Source: Halicephalobus mephisto
Taxonomy: Eukaryota > Nematoda > Chromadorea > Rhabditida > Panagrolaimidae
DNA: 64,000 nt
Direction of reading: 5' to 3'
Assembly: GCA_009193035.1 (NCBI GenBank)
Contig: SWDT01000010.1
Location: 558,001-622,000, forward strand
How positions within the stretch are numbered: position 1 is the first letter of the stretch; every line of letters begins with the position of its first letter. Shown here in pieces: positions 1-9,831 of this stretch. The notes below the pieces were generated by a model that was not told the origin of the DNA, ran no database searches, and saw nothing but the letters and a program-made list of their open reading frames with translations. Made by a program: the position numbers and the translations under genes.

Positions 1-1324
1 CAATAACTCGCCAAGAATGATGAGGAATATAAAAGGAGACTGAAGAATCTGCTCCATCGCGAAAGCGGGTGAGCTAGATTTTTTTGTATTATATTAGTGT
101 AAACTGAAACATTACCAAATCTCTGGTGGAAACAGAGGCCTGCGTCGATGTCCACGATGTTCCCGGCCCAAATAATTGTCTTCAAACCAATCGGCTACAC
201 TCTGCAGTTCCTCTTGAAATTTGTCCGGAAAGGCTTCTGTAAGTGCATTGAAAGCACCGTCTAATCTTTGAACAGGAACAAATGCCAAGGCGATAATCGC
301 CTTGCACCAAAGTTTAAAGGTGGCGTTGTTGTCATAGAGCGCTTTGTGACCTAAATATGAAAGTAAGGTGAGAAATTGATTTAAAATTACCCAATTGTCC
401 AACTTGTCGATGCATTGACTGATTCAGATGGAAAAAGCAACCGTGAATTTGACAAGTCGGCCATGCATCTCGGATCGCATTAAACTCAGCTAACTCGAAA
501 TCCGTCGCAACCGAAACCGGATTCATTTGAGGACGCAATTCCTTGATCAGACGAAATAAGTGGTCATATGTTCCGCGGTGCTTATTCGGAAGCAAGGCGT
601 AGAAAATCGGAACAACGAAAGTTCCTCGACGTGCTAGAATCTGGAACATTTGACTGAAAATCGAAGGACAAATCTAAAAAAAAATAATAAGTTAAATTAG
701 AACTTACTTTGAACGTGCCGTCCATATATAGATTCTCGATCTGATTCGCCCACTCTTCATGACTCTGACGACCAAAGACAAGAATTCGGTTCCGATCATC
801 AATGCCGGTGTCGATCAACAGGAATGGTTTGCCATCGTACAGCTGGTAGGACTCGGGAATGACCAGTTCACTACGACTTTGAGGGTCCGAAGGAGCTTGA
901 TTGGCTTCGTTGCGAGCTCGACGAATTATCTTCGACATGATGGAATTCTTCGGAAGTTGACCACGAACTGCTTGCGACGCGCCGCTAATTGCACTACTAA
1001 TCAATTGACTTGGCAGCTAAAATTAACAATCAAGTAAAAAATAAAAAAGTAAATTCTTACATCTTGGGATTCGATTGCTCGACGTTTAATTATGTTATGG
1101 ATGCGAGTCACTTCTATTGCGGCAGGATTGCTCTCGTGATTGTGTTCATTCAATCGCTTCATGACGATACCACTTTGGGTATGGATTCGGGCTCTGCAAG
1201 TATCCTTGAACTCGCAGCGCCAAAACCGAGTGAATCCATTTGCACTGTTTCTGTCATGAATGTATTTGAATCCATTCTCGACAAAGTATTCATGACCTCG
1301 CTTGGTACGAAGTGGAATTGCCAT
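1..1324 (-). CDS. FLYWCH zinc finger / MULE transposase-like protein, 3' part cut by window edge
   Basis: Read from spliced exons 1324-1061, 1016-708, 673-391 and 350-116, all phase-consistent. The first exon holds a FLYWCH-type zinc finger (EYFVENGFKY, then RFWRCEF, two Cys and a final HNH). Exons 2-4 match the MULE transposase-like domain common in nematode FLYWCH proteins: LYMDGTFK, VATDFELAEFNAI and CQIHGCFFHLNQS carry DDE-type acidic positions, ending in a PEIW motif. After PEIW the usual C-terminal part is not found: reading on gives a stop, and a possible intron (115-74) leads to an open frame running off the edge at base 1 that does not resemble the family. Such proteins are either MULE transposons or domesticated DNA-binding genes. 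No terminal inverted repeats are visible on this side. Family call is firm; activity and 3' structure are uncertain. Confidence 0.75.
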
Positions 1325-1395
1325 TACATAAAGTTGAAATGGAATCACAAAAATTATCAAAAAAGATCACTTTCAATTTCAAATGAAAAACATAA

Positions 1396-1512
1396 ATTTT
1401 TGGCGCCGAAAAGTCTGCGCCGAACAATCCTTGCGTCGAAACGGCTACGCCGAAAAGGCTGCGCCGAAACGACCACGCCAAAACGGCTGCGCCGAAATGA
1501 CCTGCTCCGGTA
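1396..1512. repeat. GC-rich minisatellite, about 14-base unit
   Basis: Seven or eight degenerate head-to-tail copies of a unit close to CTGCGCCGAAACGG, just 5' of the FLYWCH/MULE gene. Its GC content contrasts sharply with surrounding AT-rich DNA. It keeps a long open frame on the plus strand, which is a by-product of the repeat, not evidence for a gene. Confidence 0.8.
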
Positions 1513-1829
1513 AAAGGATACCTTGTTTTTTAAGCGCGATATATGGAATTTTACAGAATTTTCAAATTTTTTCGTTCCAAAAGGCGACTTTAGTAAAGTA
1601 TCTTCTTTTGTAAACCCAACAGAAATACTTATTTATAGTAAGTAATAAAAAAGATTTTCGATCGCAATTAAAAGTGTAATTACATTTAAATTCTACAAAA
1701 TATACATCTCGGAGTTAACATGATCATCGCTGATGCCATATCGCCGAATTTACGAAAGATAATCTGGAAATCAAGGGTATATCATTAGTTATTCACACGA
1801 TAAGCTTACCTAATAATAAATGATCATTA

Positions 1830-2400
1830 TAAAGCAGTATTAATTCATTGAAATGGAGCAATATTAAAGTAACCATTGATTTTTGATAGAAAATTAATTA
1901 CACTTTTACTTTTACTTTACTTTTATTCCTATTTCGCACTATATCAAAATTTACAAACAATACAATTTCAAACTTAAAAACAAATTAAATTTTCAATTTC
2001 AATTGTTTATTTCTTTGATCCATCTGTTTCGTTGGTGACGTGCGTAGGTGTTAACCCGGGTTGGTAAGAGGGTCTGCTTTTACACTTTTATGCTGATGAT
2101 TTTTTATCCTTTTAAAAAAGCATTTATTTAGAAAGTATAATTGATTTCATTTTTTCATTTCGAATAACCATGGGTCAAAAGCCAAATTTCGTCAGAAACC
2201 TGACATTGTTTTTTTTTGGACAAATCGGTCTATTTATCCATAAAATAAAAAGTATAAAACACGCATCATCGATCAAAAAAGTTTTGGTACAAGTTATCAA
2301 AAAAAGAAAAAGTTCATGTTCATTTTTTTCTCAAAAGCGTACTTATTCTCTAATTTCATCTTTTGAGATTGACTAGTTAATACACCATGGGTTCAGTACT
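1830..2400 (+). other. Block resembling the P450 upstream region at 60.28-60.53 kb
   Basis: This non-coding stretch shares ordered similarity with the 5' region of the P450 gene at 60553. It includes a run ending AAAATTAATTACACTTTT, a TTTATTTAGAAAGT run followed by TTGATTTCAT, a TTTTGGACAAAT run, and a TATA-like AGTATAAAACACG close to where the P450 transcript should start. After the block an ATG at 2388 opens a short hydrophobic frame that stops at 2500, so any coding sequence is broken or absent. I read it as a remnant of a duplicated P450 locus. An independently retained regulatory or mobile segment is the alternative. The rest of 1513-2786 shows no gene. Confidence 0.5.
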
Positions 2401-2786
2401 TCTTATTATCCTAATTGAAGCAATTTTTATATCTTTGATTGCGGTAAAAGTCTTCATTTCGATTAATGTTGTCTTCGGAACTCTTGGAATCGTTTTTTAG
2501 TGACTTTGAATTTGTTTAAAGTTCAGACACTAAATATTTTTCAATATTCATCTCAAAAAAAAGAATTCCTACTTTGGCGAAAGGTTCTTTCTGACAATGA
2601 GCATGCGCATTGTTTCCTGATGTTGATGAATCTTTTTGAGGTTTTTATAAACTTTTCCTTCATTTCTTCATTATTTTCCCGACTCCTGTGATCTCACCAA
2701 TGTCAAGTCAATATTATTTCCGTGTTATCGACTTTCAAAAAGTTGAATTACCATCAAGTTAATTTATTTTAAATTTTAGGTCATCA

Positions 2787-5267
2787 ATGACTGAACAAGT
2801 GCCTCATCGTCCTGGCCCATTCAAACTCCCTAATAAAGCGCATAAACCTGGTCGTCATCGAACGAACCGACAAATTAATCGGGAAAACCGTGGAAGAAAA
2901 GATGTGAAAACGGTTTCAAGGAAAATCAAGCGATCGGCGAGTCGACATGAGCGAAGAAATATCAAACTCCAACAGAGGAAGCTTCAACGTCAAGCTATTC
3001 TTGAACAGAATCGGAACCTCAGTCGAGCCCCTTATCTAGTTACTGTTATTTCTTTCGATGAGCAGCTGGATGCAGCTAGAGTCATTGAGAGACTTGGTGG
3101 AGCGGATCCTGATGCTCAGATATCTTGCAGTGATCGAGGAAATATCACTTACTTAAAGTTTGTGCTTTTTACCCGAAATTATATGACTTTACCTTTCTTT
3201 TAGTGTTCCGCGTTTCCGAGCAAGATTCGGCTTCGTTTGCCCACTGACGGCTCACATTGATAATGTACTGGATTGTCTCAAGGTTTCTGACGTTGTTCTG
3301 TTTGCTTGGCCACTTGATGGCACCCTTTCTCCTGAACAGGATATTCTAATTTCGGTCATCATGGCTCATGGACTGCCTTCTCATGTGAACGTTATTTCTG
3401 GTCTGCCAGACAAGGGAAAGCAACGTGATAAACTCCGCCAAAATGTTACTTCATTGATTGACATGTGTAACTTGACAACCGATCGACTTCTGAATCTGGA
3501 TAACGAGCAAGATGGCCTTCAGGTATTACGGCAGCTCCAAGCCATCAAGAAACAACACACGATATTGCAACAAAGACGTCCACATTTGATGGTTGAGAAG
3601 ATGGAAAGGGATAATGTCAAACATGGTCTTTGCACTCTGAAGATTTCTGGATTTGTACGTGGCCCTACTCTTGATCCAAATCGGTTAATTCACATTCAAG
3701 GGTTCGGCGACTTCCAATTAGAACAAATTGAGCGTATTCAGGATCCTTGTCCTGGATCGAAGGACAACTTTGAACCACAGATTCTAAAGCCTGATGAGAA
3801 TCAATACGATTTACAAACTGAGGTAACACCAGATCCGATGGATTCCGAACAACCAGACGTTGATGACATGTTGAAACCAGAAGAAATGTTCAAAAAACCG
3901 GTAACAATCAAGAAAGTCCCCAAAGGTACATCAAGTTATCAAGCAGCATGGATTCTCGATGACGAGGATGATGAAGAAGGTTCTGGTGAAGATGAATCAG
4001 GAGAGGATGACGATGAAGACGATTCTATGGATGAGGAAGAGGACGAATATGCTCCACATGAATTGAAAGGACCGGGTTTCTTTGATGACGACGAAAAAGA
4101 TATGGAAATGGACGCGATGACTGTTGGAACTTTGGGAAATGAAGAATATGAGGACATGGAGACAGACATGGATGCTGTGGAGAAATTCCGACGTGAAAGA
4201 GAAAATGCACAATTCCCTGATGAGGTGGATACACCAATTGATCGTTCTGCAGCTGAGAGGTTCCAGAAATACCGAGGTTTAAAGTCATTCAGAACGTCAC
4301 CATGGGATTCGAAGGAGAATTTGCCATTTGATTATGCTAGAATCTTTAAATTCGGTAATATGAAACATACCAAGAAGTTGATACTGAAAGAACTCGAAGC
4401 TGAACCAACTCCTAACCATGTTCTTCATGGAGATTATGTAACGCTTCATGTCAAAGATGTTCCAGCTCATATAATAACAGAATGGGGCGATGACATGCCG
4501 ATGGTTGTCTACGGATTATTGAAACATGAGCAGAGAATGTCTGTTCTGAATGTTGTCTTACGTCGACATGCTTCATTTACTGCTCCTATCAAGAACAAGG
4601 AGATGCTGATTTATCATGTCGGATTTAGAAGATTTGAAGCAGGTGCTATCTTCTCTCAACATACCATTGGAGACAAATTTAAGGTAGGTTTGTATCGGAG
4701 TAGTCAGTTGAATGTTGGTTTTAGATGGAGAGATTTATGCCAATTGATGACACTTCTTTCGTTGCTTCAATGTACGCTCCGGTTATCTTCCCTCCAGCAA
4801 GTGTTTTGGTTTTCCGACGTGATGCGAAAGGGAATCAACAACTTGTTGCTTCTGGAACTGTTCTGGACACTAATCCTGATCGCATTGTCCTCAAGAGAGT
4901 TGTTCTTTCTGGCCATCCAATCAAGGTTCAGAAGAGAACAGTTATTGCTCGTTATATGTTCTTCCGCCCAGAAGACGTTGAATGGTTCAAGCCGATTGAA
5001 GTCTATACTCCTCATGGAAGACGAGGTCACATCAAGCAATCAATTGGAACTCATGGTCATATGAAATGTGTCTTTGATCAACCAGTTGGCAAACAAGATT
5101 TAGTGATGATGAACTTGTATAAGAGAGTGTTCCCTAAATGGAACTACAACCCTCGTGTTCAACGTCCAAAGCCAATTGGAGGAGGAATGATTAATGCGCG
5201 TTCTTTAATCAGCTTGGTTGCCAGTTCTTCTAATTCTGTCAAAGGAGATGAAAAGATGGAATTTTAA
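2787..5267 (+). CDS. TSR1: TSR1-like pre-rRNA processing / 40S maturation factor
   Basis: Exons 2787-3157, 3204-4683 and 4725-5267 join in frame to about 797 residues, close to the ~800 of human TSR1. The N-terminus is strongly basic (RKIKRSASRHERRN), as in BMS1/TSR1 proteins. A GTPase-like fold follows, then a long acidic stretch (about residues 320-390, Glu/Asp runs with MDEEEDEYAPHE), and the conserved C-terminal half including FRTSPWDSKENLPFDYARIF and the GHMKCVFDQP region near the end. TSR1 is a GTPase-shaped but catalytically inactive factor that binds pre-40S particles in nucleus and cytoplasm and blocks premature translation-factor binding. The start ATG follows an intron-like acceptor (TTTTAGGTCATCA). 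The stop is 130 bases before the WASHC4 start, suggesting an operon. Family call is confident. Confidence 0.93.
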
Positions 5268-5396
5268 TTCCTATTTAGTTTTTTGTTGTTGAGTTTATAA
5301 TAAATTTTATCTGTTATTAGGATCTATTGAATTTGACCGTTTATTCGGTTCAGATATTTTTTGAGTTGTTTGATAGTTTTTTACTTTTGAATTTAG
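5268..5396 (+). promoter_or_regulatory. Intercistronic region with trans-splice acceptor
   Basis: The 129-base gap between two same-strand genes has an AATAAA signal at about 5299-5304 and a U-rich stretch. The acceptor TTGAATTTAG ends directly at the downstream ATG (5397). This layout is typical of SL2-type nematode operons. Trans-splicing is inferred, not seen. Confidence 0.6.
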
Positions 5397-8300
5397 ATGG
5401 AGAATGCACGAGAAGATAGAGCGAGATTGTTGCTCTATAAGAAATTTACTGATCTTGTTGCTGAAATACGGGACATTGATGTAGATCCGTTAGAGTCTCG
5501 AGATTTTATTGCTTGTTCTAGTGGAGTACGTGATACAGCTGTTTCTATTGGTTCCTTGGTTGAAAGTGGAAACGAGATGACTGATAGACTAATTATTGTA
5601 CTTGGGACGTTAATTGATGAAATTGACTCCTTAGTTGAACAAGCGAAAGGGGAGTTTGTGAATAACCTTTTGCTTTATGGAGAGGATCCAGAAGGAATTC
5701 TAGAACATGATGGTGGATGTGTTATGATGATTGCGAAATTCTTACCGACTTTGCAAGATATCAGTATGTTTGTGACGAGATGTTATGAAGTTGCAGCGAA
5801 TGTTTTGAAACAACTTCATGCTTTTTATAATTTATCGTGAGTTTTTTAGTTTTTGATTACTGATGAAATTAATATTGTAGAGATCAGAGTTTTCACAAGG
5901 CTTCAGAGAGATCAATGATGAGGGTGTGGAAATCTCTCAGTGATCTTCTTGTTGTTTTGATTCAGGTTGATGAGATTCTGAGAACTCACCCGACTTTGAC
6001 TGAACATTGGTCCATTTATGCGAAAACAATGAGAATGGTACAGCATAATCCGTCTCAATTTAATGCTGTTGATGAAAGGTTTAAAGCTCTTTGTTCCATC
6101 ATTGGGAATTTAGAAGTGAAGTTAATGTCTGGGTTCGTCTTTCAGAATTGTTATGATCAGGGGTTCACGAACAGTTTGACGACAGACAAAAGTTTCCTTC
6201 AGCGATTTCAAAAAACATTAATTGAAATGCTAATTAAGTGGGAAAGGGAATCGACGGAGGAATTGCCAAACAAAACTAAACTGGTTGGTATGTTTGGGTT
6301 GACAGTATTATTCACGAAAGTTGCTCCAAGTAATTTGATAGACAAAAAATTTATTAAGAATTTATGTGGTACGTATAAGAAACTTCCAGCTTTTCAATTT
6401 GCGGGAGATGTTCATTTTGTACCAGTGGAATTCTTTATTCGACATTTTCCAGAAGCGGAGAAAATGGCAGAAAAGAAAATATTGCAAAATGTTAATACGG
6501 CGAAAGACAGTACTTTGGGGAATCTTTGTGAAATATTGCCGAAGGAATTGAATAGTTTTACGGATGCAGTGAATGAGTGGAAATCGGAAATGAAACATAT
6601 AAAAACGGCTCATGACTTCCAGAATAGTACTCATCAGTTTTTGTCTTCTCAATGTATATTGGTTCTTAAAGGAGCTAAAATTTCGGACAAAATCTCGAGA
6701 TTGGTTAAATCTGTTTTGTCTGGGCATTTGAATACAGGAAAAACATTACTAAAAAGTAATGTTCATATTTTGTTTAGGATGATTGAATTAATTAAAATTG
6801 TTTCGGCAACGGCGAAATTCTATTGGCCATCTATTTTGGAATGGTGTTGTCATGCAAATCAATATTGGTCTGGATGTATTTTGAGGATTCTGGAAGCAGT
6901 GAGAAGTCAAGCAGGAACAGATGCAAGTACAAAGAATCTCGATTGGATTTCGACATTGCTTGTGGCAGAAAATGCTGTTTCTGTTTCGGTGACGAAAAAA
7001 AGATTAATCATATGTGGAGTAGCTCTAGAAGTTGGAAATTACTCCAAATCTATGAGAGGAGTGGATTGTGCTGAATTAGATGACTTGCTTTCGAGATTAG
7101 AAGCGGTGGAATCTATTGGATCCATATTTGGAAGAGTTACGAATTGTTCTTTTTTGTATTGGCATAAGTCATTGCTGGAGGTCTACATGGAAAATATATA
7201 TGATGATCAACAACATTCTGTGGATCAAATTCCCTTCTTGATGGACGCGATTCAAGATGTAACAAGTTACCTAAAAAATGTTAAACATGAATCTGTCGAA
7301 AAAATAGAAAAACAATTCAAAATTGAAATGTATGAATTAATAGAAAAAGTAAGATAATTTTTGTTGGAAGTTTTTTTATATATTTTTTTAGTTCATTTTG
7401 GACAAACTTTCGACGAGAATTGAAAATGATTTAAGATTAGAAGTTCATTCAAAACAAAATCAAACTGTTAATGAACTTGAAGATAAACTTTTTTCCTCGG
7501 GCAAGAAATCAAAACAACCTCCTTCATCGACTCCTAATCAGACAGAAGCATTGAGATGTAAACAATGGCTAAATCTGAAACCTTTCAAACTAGTCGGTCA
7601 AGTAGTTAACATTAAACGTTAGTTTTTTGGGGATTATTTTTTACTTTTTTATTTTTTTGTTTTTTAGGACATGTTGAACTGCATTTGGAAAGGACATTTT
7701 ACAACTTGACTGCAGTTGCTCTTCATGATGGTGAAACCTACGCTAAAATGAGGCAATTTGCTAAACATCGGTATGGATTGATATTTGCGGAAAACAAACT
7801 TCCATATATGACGATAGATCAAGGATTAGATGTCTTGATGATTATGAAGAATCTTCATGTTTTTGTTGTGAATTATAATTATGATTTGAACGAGCAAATG
7901 TTCATAGAAAGAAGTGGGAAAAATAGGAGCTTGAATGTGATGTATGTTCAACAAGTAGTCAATTCGATCAAGACACATGGTGTTGGAATTGTTAATTCTG
8001 CTGTGAATTATGCTTATCAATTTTTGAAAAAGAAATTTCATATTTTTTCGCAATTTTTATTTGATGATCAAATTAAATGTCAGTTAATCAAAGAAATCAG
8101 ATTCTACAGGGATTCTATTGATGATTTGAATCAAATGGTAAGGATTAAAGTTTTTAGAAATTTATATATATATATTTTTAGTATCCTGTGAAAAGAGCTG
8201 AGAAATTTAATACAGCAATTGCGAAATTGGGAGTTTCTTCAGATGGGAAAACTTTCCTCGATAAATTTAGAGAATTAATTACTCAAATCGGGAATACTAT

Positions 8301-9039
8301 TGGGTTCATTAGAATGGTCAGATCTGGTGCAATTGAATCTTCTGCTTATGCTTCTCATTTTATTCCTAAACTCCATATCAGTTCGAAATCCTCAAGCGGA
8401 ATTCCAGATGATCCCAGTCAAGAATCAACGATAGCTGCTCTTTTTCAGAAACTCCAAGCAAGTTCTAGATCTGTGGAAATTGCAGAATCTGTGGATTCTT
8501 TAATTTCGAATTTTGTCGATTCTTTTGGAAACGAAAACGATTATGTTGAAATGTTGATAGCAGTATTTGCGAAAGAATTCAGGAATTATGACAAGTTTGC
8601 TCATTTGAGAAACTTTTTCATAATTGTTCCTCCATTGACGATCAATTATGTGGAGTACATGTTGACCTGCAGATCGAAACTTGGAAGAAGAGCCCAATCC
8701 GATAATGACTTTACTTTTGTGGATGATGGATTCTGCTTGGGGATTGCTTATATTTTAACATTACTTAACCAGACGTACTTTTTCGATTCTTTAAACTGGT
8801 TTGAATCAGTATTTGACAAATTTGACACTGAAATTGGAAGAGCTCAAGAAGAACAGAAAGCGGCCCAGAAGAGGAAAGATGAGAGTTTTGCTCAGACTCT
8901 TTCGATTAAAATTCAGAGATTAGAAGATCTTGAAAAAGAATTTCAGTTTTTGATGTACACTATGCATTCAGCGACAATGCTTTTTAAAATTAAAGATCGA
9001 GAAAATCCTGATGATGATATGTATTTAGAGGATTTTTAA
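5397..9039 (+). CDS. WASHC4: WASH complex subunit 4 (SWIP/WASHC4)
   Basis: Five exons (5397-5836, 5881-7348, 7392-7617, 7668-8137, 8182-9039) give about 1153 residues, close to the ~1170 of the human protein. Recognition rests on long collinear similarity: FVTRCYEV in exon 1, DEILRTHPTLTEHW in exon 2, TFYNLTAVALHDGETY and QGLDVLMIMKNLHVF in exon 4, and RAEKFNTAIAKLG, RMVRSGAIESS and RNFFIIVPPLTINYVE in exon 5. SWIP is a large helical scaffold of the endosomal WASH complex, which activates Arp2/3 on sorting endosomes. No enzymatic motif is expected or seen. It probably lies second in an operon with TSR1. All splice junctions restore the family alignment, so the model is confident. A poly(A) signal AATAAA lies at about 9092. 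Confidence 0.93.
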
Positions 9040-9831
9040 AAGGATAATTGTTTTTGTGACTTAAATTTTCAATTATTGTGTAAATATCCCAATAAAATTT
9101 GGTTTTTGGTCTTATGTTATGTATGCGATTATTTAATCGGGTTATTGAGGATTAAATATGGTCATTATTAATGTCAATGATCATAGTAATCTGTGACTTT
9201 TCGATGGAGTGATCATTTCTGGTTTTTGCTTATATAAAAACTGGAAGTACGTTAATAATCTTTACTAGAGCAATAAGATACAGACAACAATTATATTATC
9301 CTTCACATAAGATAACCGAGAGTGGGACTCATGCTCTACAGTATTCCATGTTCCCTGATATTCAGGCTATCTCTTCGGGTCCTTTTTGGTCTAGTTTTTT
9401 GTTTTAACAATTTTCTTGTGAATTATATTGTTAGTTTTACGGTCGTGAATGTCCTGTTTTTCTTTATTTTTTGAGTGGAGAAGGTATCTAATGATCGAGG
9501 AAACTTTGTGGTTTTATTGGATTAAGAATTATTATAATAAAAAAAAATTAATTTTAAAAAGAAATATTCAAAACCAATGCGAGATGAAGGAGAACAATTA
9601 CCGTAGTTATTTTTTGTTTTTTATATAAAAATTTTTATTGATAAATTTTAAGTTTTCTAGTCACTCCGGAAGAACAAACAGTACCACATCAAGGTCCATG
9701 TTGTGAGGCTATACATGGACCAAGATCAAATTGATTTATTTTTTATTTTTATTTATCAAAAACGATAAGAGCAAAAGACAATTTATCATTATCGATTTGG
9801 AACTCAAAAAGCTTATATTGTCGAATTCTTA
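9040..9831. other. Intergenic, AT-rich; candidate small RNA inside
   Basis: No protein gene is visible. The only structured part is around 9225-9412, listed separately. The remainder is T/A runs and short inverted words. Confidence 0.6.
9255..9412 (+). ncRNA. Candidate Pol III-type structured RNA (tentative)
   Basis: A TATA-like TATATAAAA sits at about 9231. Downstream is a more GC-rich island with complementary segments: ACCGAGAG can pair with CTCTTCGGGT around an inner CCTGA-TAT-TCAGG hairpin and a small GAGT/ACTC hairpin. A TTTTT run follows at about 9384 and TTTTTT at about 9400. This layout fits a small non-coding RNA with its own external promoter, such as a stem-bulge or snoRNA type. 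I do not recognise a known family, and no box motif decides it. Low confidence. Confidence 0.25.

Noticed and set aside
2170..2376. 68-codon plus-strand frame
   Set aside because: Low complexity, no family match, and it overlaps the block similar to the P450 promoter.
3939..4288. Ser-rich minus-strand frames over TSR1
   Set aside because: Antisense of the GAT/GAA-rich acidic stretch of TSR1; composition artefact.
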